Source: Rickettsiales bacterium
GTDB lineage: Bacteria; Pseudomonadota; Alphaproteobacteria; Rickettsiales; UBA1997
DNA: 17,441 nucleotides
Assembly (NCBI GenBank): GCA_028040005.1
Contig: JAOFKK010000015.1
Location: forward strand, 1 to 17,441
Reading direction: 5' to 3'
Shown here piece after piece: positions 1 to 5,522 of the stretch. The position numbers and the translations under genes are program-made. The notes under the pieces are model-generated. The model ran no database searches. It saw only the letters and a list, made by a program, of their open reading frames with translations, and was not told the DNA's origin. Each line of letters opens with the position of its first letter. Position 1 is the first letter of the stretch.

Positions 1-54
1 ATTGTCCTGAATTTAAAATTTCCTTTGAGATTTTTTTATTATTTTTTATCGATA

Positions 55-69
55 TTTGTCATTGACAAA
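55..69. promoter_or_regulatory. Perfect 15-bp palindrome overlapping the -35 box (candidate operator)
   Basis: TTTGTCA (55-61), a central T, then TGACAAA (63-69) form a perfect inverted repeat. A further TGACAA lies at 75-80, so TTGTCATT (56-63) can alternatively pair with AATGACAA (73-80). The palindrome covers the -35 hexamer at 62-67, where a repressor would be expected to bind. The symmetry is seen directly. An operator role is inference, and I recognise no specific regulator. Confidence 0.4.
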
Positions 70-89
70 AAAAATGACAATTATATGAT
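62..89 (+). promoter_or_regulatory. Sigma70-type promoter for rplM-rpsI-rpmH
   Basis: A consensus -35 TTGACA (62-67) is followed after 16 nt by TATGAT (84-89), one mismatch from the -10 consensus. Transcription would start near 95-97, leaving a 5' leader of roughly 24 nt before the rplM ATG at 120. A perfect -35 at good spacing is much more specific than an isolated AT-rich -10 in this genome. It is the clearest promoter in the window and probably drives rplM-rpsI-rpmH and perhaps genes further downstream. Confidence 0.75.
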
Positions 90-119
90 CTAACTCTTTT
101 TAATAATTTATTTGCAAAG

Positions 120-578
120 ATGAGTACATATTCGGTTAAGCCGTCAGAGATTGAGAGAAAATGGTTTGCTATTGATGCATCGGACCTTATTTTAGGCAGG
201 CTATCTGCTGTTGTGGCTAAAATTTTAATTGGTAAAGGTAAAGTTATTTATACTCCTCATATTGATTGTGGTGATTATGTAGTAATTTATAATGCTGATA
301 AGATTGCTTTAACAGGTAAAAAGCTAGTTCAAAAAAATCACTATTGGCATACTGGTTATCCAGGTGGTATTAAATCTAGAACTGCTAAGGATACCTTAAG
401 AGGCGATAATCCAGAAAGATTACTTCGTAATTCTATTGAAAGAATGATAAGTCGTAATCCACTTGGTCGCCAAAGAATGAAAAAATTATTTATTTACAAA
501 GGTGATTCTCATCCGCATCAAGCTCAACAGCCTGAAATTTTGGATGTTAAATCTTTAAACAAAAAAAATTCTAATTAA
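120..578 (+). CDS. rplM: 50S ribosomal protein L13
   Basis: The product is L13, a primary binder of 23S rRNA domain II that is needed early in large-subunit assembly. The 152-residue protein has the family hallmarks: the N-terminal WFAIDASDLILGRLSA stretch (about 15-30), the YTPHIDCGDYVVI strand (about 44-56), the HTGYPGG segment (about 77-83) and a conserved LGRQRMKKL helix (about 114-122). The length is close to the usual 140-155 residues. The ATG at 120 lies just downstream of a strong promoter (62-89), and no Shine-Dalgarno sequence precedes it. It is followed after only 2 nt by rpsI, the pairing conserved across most bacteria, so the two are almost certainly cotranscribed. The C-terminal tail is Lys/Asn-rich, as expected for an AT-rich genome. 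Confidence 0.97.
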   Translation: MSTYSVKPSEIERKWFAIDASDLILGRLSAVVAKILIGKGKVIYTPHIDCGDYVVIYNADKIALTGKKLVQKNHYWHTGYPGGIKSRTAKDTLRGDNPERLLRNSIERMISRNPLGRQRMKKLFIYKGDSHPHQAQQPEILDVKSLNKKNSN

Positions 579-580
579 TA

Positions 581-1051
581 ATGGTTGAAATAACTCAAGA
601 TATAATAGAAGTTACCAATAAGGAAGAGTCTAAATCCTTAAGAAAAGTAATTAAAGACTCAATAGGTAGAATTCATACCGTTGGCAAGAGAAAGGAAGCT
701 ATTGCAAAAGTTTTTTTATCTAAAGGTAAGGGTAAAATTACAGTTAATAACATGGATATTTTACCATATTTTACAAGGCAAGAATTGGTTGACATTGCTT
801 TAAAACCTTTATTAATTACTAAGAATCAAGATAAATTTGATCTTGTAATTTATGTACAAGGTGGTGGTAAAACTGGTCAATCTGGCGCTGTATCTTTGGC
901 TATTGCTAAAGCTTTAAATGATTTTGATATTGAAGCTAATCGTCAAATTTTAAAGATCAACGGTCTTTTAACCAGAGATTCTAGAAAGGTTGAAAGAAAG
1001 AAATATGGCTTGAAAAAAGCAAGAAAAGCTTCAACATTTAGAAAACGTTAA
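581..1051 (+). CDS. rpsI: 30S ribosomal protein S9
   Basis: The product is S9, a small-subunit head protein whose C-terminal tail reaches the P-site tRNA. The 156-residue sequence has a charged N-terminal extension of about 30 residues before the conserved core, which starts at about residue 31 (GRIHTVGKRKEAIAKVFL). Further markers are GGGKTGQSGAVSLAIAKAL (about 94-112) and the basic tail ending in FRKR, where the terminal Lys-Arg of the family contacts tRNA. The extension makes it longer than E. coli S9 (130 residues), and alphaproteobacterial S9 proteins usually have such an extension. It starts 2 nt after rplM with no ribosome-binding site, which suggests translational coupling. rpmH follows after 6 nt. 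Confidence 0.97.
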   Translation: MVEITQDIIEVTNKEESKSLRKVIKDSIGRIHTVGKRKEAIAKVFLSKGKGKITVNNMDILPYFTRQELVDIALKPLLITKNQDKFDLVIYVQGGGKTGQSGAVSLAIAKALNDFDIEANRQILKINGLLTRDSRKVERKKYGLKKARKASTFRKR

Positions 1052-1057
1052 GATAAA

Positions 1058-1192
1058 ATGAAAAGAACATATCAACCAAGTAAAATTAAGCGTAAAAGAA
1101 CTCACGGTTTTAGAGCTAGAATGGCAACTAAGGCTGGTAGAGCTATAATTAACAAAAGAAGAGCAAAAGGAAGAAAAGAGCTCGCAGTATAA
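1058..1192 (+). CDS. rpmH: 50S ribosomal protein L34 (44 residues)
   Basis: Translation from the ATG at 1058 gives a 44-residue, very basic protein that begins MKRTYQPSKIKRKRTHGFRA and ends AKGRKELAV. This is a full-length L34 match, including the invariant MKRT-QPS start, the KRTHGFRARM core and the RRAKGR segment. L34 is a small 23S rRNA-binding protein of the large subunit. It starts 6 nt after the rpsI stop, so it belongs to the rplM-rpsI transcription unit. The location is unusual: rpmH normally sits beside rnpA and near dnaA, but here tuf follows and no rnpA is visible. The gene is easily missed because of its size. Its identity is clear from the sequence; relocation is inferred from typical gene order. 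Confidence 0.96.
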   Translation: MKRTYQPSKIKRKRTHGFRARMATKAGRAIINKRRAKGRKELAV

Positions 1193-1193
1193 T
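1188..1193 (+). promoter_or_regulatory. Possible -10 box for tuf
   Basis: A perfect TATAAT overlaps the rpmH stop codon, 22 nt upstream of the tuf ATG. No good -35 is present at 16-18 nt upstream; the best candidate hexamer is purine-rich. Such hexamers are common by chance at this AT content. Because tuf needs very high expression, a separate promoter here would make sense, but support is weak. Confidence 0.25.
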
Positions 1194-1215
1194 TAATATT
1201 AATTAATATCTAACA

Positions 1216-2406
1216 ATGAATAAAGAAACTTTTAATAGAGATAAGCCTCATGTAAATATTGGTACTATTGGTCACGTTGATCATGGTAAAACTACTTTAA
1301 CGGCTGCAATTACTGATCATTTATCTAAGGCTGGTATGGCTGAGAAGATGAGTTATGATTCTATTGATGGTGCTCCTGAAGAGCGTGAGCGTGGTATTAC
1401 TATTAATACTGCTCATGTTGAATATGAGACTGCTAAGCGTCACTATGCTCATGTTGATTGTCCTGGTCACGCCGATTATGTTAAAAATATGATTACTGGT
1501 GCTGCTCAAATGGATGGTGCTATATTAGTTGTTTCTGCTAGTGATGGACCTATGCCTCAAACTCGTGAACATATCTTACTTGCTAAGCAGGTTGGTGTTC
1601 CTTCATTAGTTGTATTCTTAAATAAGGTTGATCAAGTTGAAGATGAAGAATTATTAGAATTAGTTGAAATGGAAGTTCGTGAATTATTATCATCTTATGA
1701 TTTTGATGGCGACAATATTCCTGTTATTAAAGGTTCTGCTTTAAAATCTCTAGAAGGTGATGATTCTGCAATTGGTTCTGAATCTATCAAATCTTTAATG
1801 GATGCTGTTGATGATTATATTCCTGAGCCTAAAAGACCTATTGATCAAGATTTCTTAATGCCTGTTGAGGATGTTTTCTCTATATCTGGTCGTGGTACTG
1901 TTGTAACTGGTCGTATAGAAAGAGGTATTATCAAAGTTGGTGAAGAAATTGAAATTGTTGGTATTAAAGAAACTCAAAAAACTACCTGTACTGGTATTGA
2001 GATGTTTAGAAAATTATTAGATGAAGGTATGGCTGGTGATAATGCCGGTGTTCTTCTTCGTGGTACTAAGCGTGAAGAAGTTGAGCGTGGTCAAGTTTTA
2101 TGTAAACCTGGATCTATTACTCCTCACACTTCTTTTGAAGCTGAAGTTTATGTTTTAACTAAAGAAGAGGGTGGTAGACATACTCCATTCTTTAAGAATT
2201 ACAGACCTCAATTCTATTTTAGAACTACTGATGTTACTGGCTCTGTTACTTTACCTGAAGGTACTGAAATGGTTATGCCTGGTGACAATATTAAAATAAA
2301 TGTTGAATTGATTGCTCCTATCGCTATGGAAGAGGGTCTTCGTTTTGCTATCAGAGAAGGTGGTAGAACAGTAGGTGCAGGTGTTGTATCAAAAGTTATT
2401 AAGTAA
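1216..2406 (+). CDS. tuf: Elongation factor Tu
   Basis: EF-Tu is the GTPase that carries aminoacyl-tRNA to the ribosomal A site. The 396-residue protein has the G-domain motifs in order: P-loop GHVDHGKT (19-26), switch I RGITIN (59-64), DCPGH (81-85), NKVD (136-139) and SAL (174-176). These are followed by the two beta-barrel domains and a canonical end in VSKVIK. The length is normal. The start at 1216 gives the expected MNKETFNRDKPHVNIG N-terminus; no Shine-Dalgarno is visible. Arginine codons are 11 CGT and 9 AGA, whereas anmK has no CGT, a sign of translational selection for very high expression. The gene lies between rpmH and trnW rather than in an rpsL-rpsG-fusA-tuf group. Whether a second tuf exists elsewhere cannot be seen. 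Confidence 0.98.
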   Translation: MNKETFNRDKPHVNIGTIGHVDHGKTTLTAAITDHLSKAGMAEKMSYDSIDGAPEERERGITINTAHVEYETAKRHYAHVDCPGHADYVKNMITGAAQMDGAILVVSASDGPMPQTREHILLAKQVGVPSLVVFLNKVDQVEDEELLELVEMEVRELLSSYDFDGDNIPVIKGSALKSLEGDDSAIGSESIKSLMDAVDDYIPEPKRPIDQDFLMPVEDVFSISGRGTVVTGRIERGIIKVGEEIEIVGIKETQKTTCTGIEMFRKLLDEGMAGDNAGVLLRGTKREEVERGQVLCKPGSITPHTSFEAEVYVLTKEEGGRHTPFFKNYRPQFYFRTTDVTGSVTLPEGTEMVMPGDNIKINVELIAPIAMEEGLRFAIREGGRTVGAGVVSKVIK

Positions 2407-2420
2407 TTTTATATTAATTT

Positions 2421-2496
2421 AGGAGCGTAGCTCAACTGGTAGAGTAGCGGTCTCCAAAACCGTTGGTTGGGGGTTCGATTCCTCTCGCTCCTGCCA
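2421..2496 (+). tRNA. trnW: tRNA-Trp (anticodon CCA)
   Basis: A complete 76-nt cloverleaf can be folded by eye. The acceptor stem AGGAGCG (2421-2427) pairs perfectly with CGCTCCT (2486-2492), followed by discriminator G at 2493 and a genomically encoded CCA at 2494-2496. The D stem is 2430-2433 with 2442-2445. The anticodon stem 2447-2451 pairs with 2459-2463 around loop CTCCAAA, placing anticodon CCA at 2454-2456, which reads UGG (Trp). The T arm has stem 2469-2473 with 2481-2485 around loop TTCGATT. Discriminator G is typical of bacterial tRNA-Trp. The position directly before secE-nusG is widely conserved. The tuf stop is 14 nt upstream and the secE start 8 nt downstream, so the tRNA is probably excised from an mRNA precursor. 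Confidence 0.97.
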
Positions 2497-2504
2497 TTTT
2501 AAAT

Positions 2505-2684
2505 ATGATGATTTCATTTATTAGAGAAGCTTTCAAAGAAATAAAAACAGTTACTACGCCCTCTAAAAAAGAGACGCAATCGGCTGTGATTGCTATATTA
2601 ATAGCAATAATGATTACTGCTATTGTTATATTCTTTGCAGATTTTATTATTTCTAGAATCATCAAATTAATATTTGGTTTTTAA
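2505..2684 (+). CDS. secE: Preprotein translocase subunit SecE
   Basis: SecE is the small essential subunit that clamps SecY in the inner-membrane Sec channel. The 59-residue product is of the short single-span type. It has an amphipathic N-terminal helix (about 3-14, FIREAFKEIKTV), a conserved hinge TTPSKKE (17-23; commonly TWP-RKE, so the usual Trp is replaced by Thr) and one hydrophobic span (about 27-50). I start it at ATG 2505; the adjacent ATG at 2508 is equally possible. The open frame continues upstream to 2463, but that start would lie inside tRNA-Trp and add 14 unrelated residues. nusG follows after 16 nt, as in almost all bacteria. Confidence 0.93.
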   Translation: MMISFIREAFKEIKTVTTPSKKETQSAVIAILIAIMITAIVIFFADFIISRIIKLIFGF

Positions 2685-2700
2685 TTATTAGATAGTATTT

Positions 2701-3222
2701 ATGGAAAATAATTGGTACATATTAAAAGTAGTATCTGGTCAAGAAAATAAGATATCAAAATTAATTGAATCTTTATCTGATCAGGGTAAGATCTTTATTG
2801 ATGAGGTTCTAGTTCCTACTAGAAAAATATCAAAGGTTAAAAAGGGTAAAAAAGTTGAAGAACAGGAAAGGTTATTTTCTGGTTATGTTTTTTTGAAGTT
2901 TGATTTAAATCTTGATACAAAAAGTAACATACTTTCTATTCCTAAGGTTTCTTCTTTTTTAGGTGGTGTTAATCCTACCGCTGTTTCTAAGGCAAAAATG
3001 GATGACATATTTGCTATGATTAATAATGAAAAATCAGGAATTATTGATCAAGATAAAATATTTGAAATTGGTGAAGTAGTTAATGTAATTGATGGTCCTT
3101 TTGATTCTTTCTCTGGAGTTGTTGAAGTTTTTGACGATGAAAAGCAAAGTATCAAAATATCAATTTCTATTTTTGGTAGATCTACTTCTGTTGAATTAAA
3201 TTACGATCAAGTAAAAAAATAA
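2701..3222 (+). CDS. nusG: Transcription termination/antitermination factor NusG
   Basis: NusG binds RNA polymerase and couples it to Rho or to ribosomes. The 173-residue protein has the two expected domains. The N-terminal NGN domain (about 4-110) starts WYILKVVSGQENKI and contains the conserved RLFSGYVFLKF segment (57-67). A C-terminal KOW domain (about 122-173) carries GEVVNVIDGPFDSFSGVV (124-141). The length is typical (about 170-185). It follows secE by 16 nt, the universal secE-nusG pair, and is followed 61 nt later by rplK. No Shine-Dalgarno is seen before ATG 2701. Nothing is missing or rearranged. Confidence 0.97.
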   Translation: MENNWYILKVVSGQENKISKLIESLSDQGKIFIDEVLVPTRKISKVKKGKKVEEQERLFSGYVFLKFDLNLDTKSNILSIPKVSSFLGGVNPTAVSKAKMDDIFAMINNEKSGIIDQDKIFEIGEVVNVIDGPFDSFSGVVEVFDDEKQSIKISISIFGRSTSVELNYDQVKK

Positions 3223-3283
3223 ATTAAACTATTGCAAAATTAATTATATTGCCTTAGTTTTATCAGGTTTTAAGTGAAATAAT

Positions 3284-3715
3284 ATGAGTGAAAAAGAAAT
3301 AACAGGTTTTATAAAGTTACAAGTTCCGATCGGTAAGGCTAATCCAGCCCCTCCTATTGGTCCTGCTCTTGGTCAAAAAGGCCTTAATATAGCTGAATTT
3401 TGTAAGAAATTTAATGCTGAAAAAATCGACTTTCCTGTCGGTACGCCAGTGACTGTAACTATTGCAGCTTATAAGGATAGAAGTTTTTCTTATACTTATA
3501 AATTACCTCCAATGTCTTATCTGATAAAAGACGCTATTAAGCTAAAAAAAGGCTCTAGCGCTCCAGGTAAGGAAAATGCTGGTAAAATAAATATGCAACA
3601 AGTAAAAGAGATAGCGGAGAAAAAAATGGTTGATACTAATGCTTATAATATTGAAGCTTGTATGCAAATGGTTATAGGTTCTGCTACTTCTATGGGTTTG
3701 GAAGTTACTGAATAA
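3284..3715 (+). CDS. rplK: 50S ribosomal protein L11
   Basis: L11 forms the base of the stalk region (GTPase-associated centre) on 23S rRNA helices 43-44. The 143-residue length is standard. The N-terminal domain contains the proline-rich LQVPIGKANPAPPIGPALGQ segment (about 12-31), including the prolines that line the thiopeptide-binding cleft. The C-terminal RNA-binding domain ends with the typical MVIGSATSMGLEV. It begins the rplKAJL cluster, 61 nt after nusG. That 61-nt spacer is where an L1 autoregulatory site would be expected in E. coli-like systems, but I could not fold a convincing one. rplA follows after 16 nt. Confidence 0.98.
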   Translation: MSEKEITGFIKLQVPIGKANPAPPIGPALGQKGLNIAEFCKKFNAEKIDFPVGTPVTVTIAAYKDRSFSYTYKLPPMSYLIKDAIKLKKGSSAPGKENAGKINMQQVKEIAEKKMVDTNAYNIEACMQMVIGSATSMGLEVTE

Positions 3716-3731
3716 TTTTTTTTATAATTTG

Positions 3732-4409
3732 ATGAAAAATAACATTATTGAAATAAGTAATTTAGATGTTGCAATTGATAATTTGCTTAAATCTTCTGAA
3801 GAAAAGAAGAGAAAATTTAACGAATCTGTTGATATTGCTGTTACATTGGGAATAGATCCTAAACAATCTAATCAAATGGTTAAAGGCTCTATAATGTTAC
3901 CTCATGGTTCTGGTAAGAGTTATAAAATATTAGTTTTAACTGCAGATAAGGAGGCTCAAAAAAGTGCTTTGGATGTTGGTGCTACATATGCTGGCGATGA
4001 AGAAATGATTGAAAAAATCGTGGGTGGATTTGCTGATTTTGATATTTGTATTACTACACCAGATTATATGCCGAAAGTTAGTAAGGCCGCAAGAAAATTA
4101 GGCCCAAGAGGTTTGATGCCAAATGCTAAAAATGGTACAGTTACTGACAATATTAATAAAGCTGTAACTGATGGCTTAAAAGGTAAGGTTAATTTTAGGA
4201 ATGATAAATATGGAATTATTCATTCTTTAGTGGGTAAGGTTAGTTTTTCAAAAGATAATCTCTTAGAAAATATCAATGTAGTTTTAAAATCTATTTCAGA
4301 ATTAAAACCGGAGAATTCTAAAGGTAAATTTATTAAAAAATTATTCATAAATTCTACTATGGGTAAATCTTTTGAGGTTGATGTTAATTCTTTAAATTTA
4401 ACAAGATAA
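3732..4409 (+). CDS. rplA: 50S ribosomal protein L1
   Basis: L1 forms the mobile L1 stalk that helps release E-site tRNA, and in many bacteria it represses its own rplKA mRNA. From ATG 3732 the protein is 225 residues. A TTG at 3729 directly upstream would add one residue, but ATG is the better start. Conserved features are SVDIAVTLGIDPKQSNQMVKG (domain I), LPHGSGKSYKI, TPDYMPKVSKAARKLGPRGL with its MPN continuation, and the C-terminal NSTMGKSFEVD segment. The N-terminus is slightly shorter than in E. coli (234 residues). The stop codon overlaps the rplJ start by one nucleotide (TAATG), implying termination-reinitiation coupling. Confidence 0.97.
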   Translation: MKNNIIEISNLDVAIDNLLKSSEEKKRKFNESVDIAVTLGIDPKQSNQMVKGSIMLPHGSGKSYKILVLTADKEAQKSALDVGATYAGDEEMIEKIVGGFADFDICITTPDYMPKVSKAARKLGPRGLMPNAKNGTVTDNINKAVTDGLKGKVNFRNDKYGIIHSLVGKVSFSKDNLLENINVVLKSISELKPENSKGKFIKKLFINSTMGKSFEVDVNSLNLTR

Positions 4410-4921
4410 TGAATAAGGAAGAAAAGGTAGATCTAGTATCGTCAATGAAATCTGAGTTTCAAGATAAGAGCTCGTTTGTTTTAATGGATTATAGAGGAAT
4501 TAATAATTCAGACTTCACCAATTTTCGTAATGAACTTCGCGAGAAGGGTCTTTTGGTTAAGGTTGCAAAAAATACTTTAATTAAGATTGCAATAAAAGGT
4601 TCTGATTTGGAAGGTTTAAATCCTTACCTTACTGGTCCTACTGTTGTAATATATGGCGATGATATTGTTTCTTTAGCAAAAATTGTTTCAAAGGCTAGCG
4701 CTAAAAATGACAATTTAAATTTTACAGCTGGTTATTATAATAATGATTTAATTAATGATAGTGATATTAACAAATTATCTAAATTAAAATCTATTGAAGA
4801 ATTGAGGGCTACCTTTATCGGTATTCTTAATAGTGCACAATCTAAATTTGTTGGCACTATTAAGGCTCCAATGTCACAAAGCTTGACCTTATTAAATGCT
4901 TACGCAAAAAGTAAGGAATAG
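4409..4921 (+). CDS. rplJ: 50S ribosomal protein L10
   Basis: L10 anchors the L7/L12 dimers that form the ribosomal stalk. The 170-residue protein has the rRNA-binding N-terminal domain: FQDKSSFVLMDYRGI (about 17-31), ELREKGLLVKVAKNTL (about 42-57) and the LTGPTVVIYGDD segment (about 73-84). A long C-terminal helix that would carry L12 dimers ends the protein (about 135-170). The ATG overlaps the rplA stop by 1 nt and no ribosome-binding site precedes it. Thus there is no room between rplA and rplJ for an E. coli-like L10 leader, and any such element would have to lie inside rplA. The rplJ-to-rplL spacer is instead unusually long (158 nt) and structured. Confidence 0.96.
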   Translation: MNKEEKVDLVSSMKSEFQDKSSFVLMDYRGINNSDFTNFRNELREKGLLVKVAKNTLIKIAIKGSDLEGLNPYLTGPTVVIYGDDIVSLAKIVSKASAKNDNLNFTAGYYNNDLINDSDINKLSKLKSIEELRATFIGILNSAQSKFVGTIKAPMSQSLTLLNAYAKSKE

Positions 4922-4928
4922 CTTTGAA

Positions 4929-4944
4929 ATTAGCTTCGGCTAAT
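4929..4944 (+). other. Short hairpin with cUUCGg tetraloop just after rplJ
   Basis: ATTAGC (4929-4934), loop TTCG (4935-4938) and GCTAAT (4939-4944) form a 6-bp perfect stem closed as C(UUCG)G, an exceptionally stable RNA tetraloop. It begins 8 nt after the rplJ stop and is followed by only a broken T-run (ATATTTGG), so it is a poor intrinsic terminator. A role in mRNA 3'-end protection or processing is possible, but this is inference. Confidence 0.5.
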
Positions 4945-4991
4945 ATTTGGTATTATAATATTTTCTAATAGTTTAGAATATATTTATGGTG

Positions 4992-5048
4992 ATACCATTT
5001 TAACCTATTACTTAAATTTAATGATTGAGTAATAAGTTAAAATGGTAT
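4992..5048. repeat. Long inverted repeat (21-nt arms, one mismatch) between rplJ and rplL
   Basis: The left arm 4992-5012 (starting ATACCATTTTAAC, ending TATTACT) is complementary to 5028-5048 (starting AGTAATA, ending GTTAAAATGGTAT). The only mismatch is C5005 opposite A5035; the loop is 15 nt (5013-5027). The right arm runs into TTTT (5048-5051), then AAAA. The RNA would form a long, double-strand-like hairpin ending about 31 nt before rplL. Candidate roles are an RNase III processing site that separates rplL from rplJ, a partial terminator, or a small palindromic element. I did not see another copy in this window. Confidence 0.8.
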
Positions 5049-5079
5049 TTTAAAATTAACAATTTATTTATTTATTATT

Positions 5080-5454
5080 ATGAGTACAGACTTAAATAAG
5101 ATATGTGACGAATTATCTACTTTAACTGTTGTAGAGATTTCTGAATTAAGCAAGATGTTAGAAGAAAAATGGGGCGTTAGCGCTGTTGCTGTTGCTGCAC
5201 CTGCTGCTGGAGCTGCACCTGCTGAAGCTGCTGCTGAAGCAAAAGATTCTTTTGATGTTAAGTTAACTGATTTTGGCGATAAGAAAATCAACATAATCAA
5301 AGAAGTGAGAGCTATTACTGGTCTTGGATTAAAAGAAGCTAAGGATTTAGTTGAAGCTGTTCCTAGTGACTTGAAAAAAGGCGCTTCTAAAGATGAGGCT
5401 GAAGAAATTAAAAAGAAAATTGAAGCCGCAGGAGGAAAAATAGAAATTGCTTAA
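5080..5454 (+). CDS. rplL: 50S ribosomal protein L7/L12
   Basis: L7/L12 is the multi-copy stalk protein that recruits and stimulates translational GTPases. The 124-residue product is standard length. It has an N-terminal dimerisation domain (about 1-32), an Ala/Pro-rich flexible hinge (about 33-55, with VAAPAAGAAPAEAAAEA at 38-54) and a C-terminal globular domain (about 57-124) with KINIIKEVRAITGLGLKEAK (68-87) and a final GGKIEIA. The start at 5080 follows an AT-rich leader without Shine-Dalgarno. The 158-nt structured spacer upstream may uncouple its expression from rplJ, which would suit the several-fold higher L12 stoichiometry; this is inference. rpoB starts 68 nt downstream. Confidence 0.98.
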   Translation: MSTDLNKICDELSTLTVVEISELSKMLEEKWGVSAVAVAAPAAGAAPAEAAAEAKDSFDVKLTDFGDKKINIIKEVRAITGLGLKEAKDLVEAVPSDLKKGASKDEAEEIKKKIEAAGGKIEIA

Positions 5455-5471
5455 TTTTTAATTTTTCCCTA

Positions 5472-5489
5472 CAATATAGTAATATATTG
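5472..5489 (+). other. Small GTAA-tetraloop hairpin in the rplL-rpoB spacer
   Basis: CAATATA (5472-5478), loop GTAA (5479-5482) and TATATTG (5483-5489) form a perfect 7-bp stem closed by a GNRA-type loop. In E. coli the rplL-rpoB gap holds an attenuator and an RNase III site, so an RNA element at the same place is notable. This stem is nearly all A-U and has no downstream U-tract, so it could be chance. Confidence 0.35.
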
Positions 5490-5522
5490 AGTATTTATAA
5501 TAATTTAATTTAAAGATTAGAA

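Noticed and set aside
1..93. Open reading to the left edge in two frames (stops at 63-65 and 91-93)
   Set aside because: Either could be the 3' end of an upstream gene, but the residues are low-complexity, Phe/Ile/Lys-rich and unrecognisable, and both frames run into or beside a strong promoter and T-rich tracts. I cannot support a gene.
1196..1209. Perfect 14-bp palindrome ATATTAATTAATAT before tuf
   Set aside because: It is made only of A and T in a very AT-rich spacer, so chance symmetry is likely and there is no other support.
2432..2665. Minus-strand open frame across tRNA-Trp and secE
   Set aside because: It overlaps a certain tRNA and secE in antisense and resembles no family; it is a shadow frame.
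3223..3283. Possible L1-binding autoregulatory site before rplK
   Set aside because: The position is right by analogy with E. coli, but I could not fold the characteristic stem with the asymmetric internal loop.
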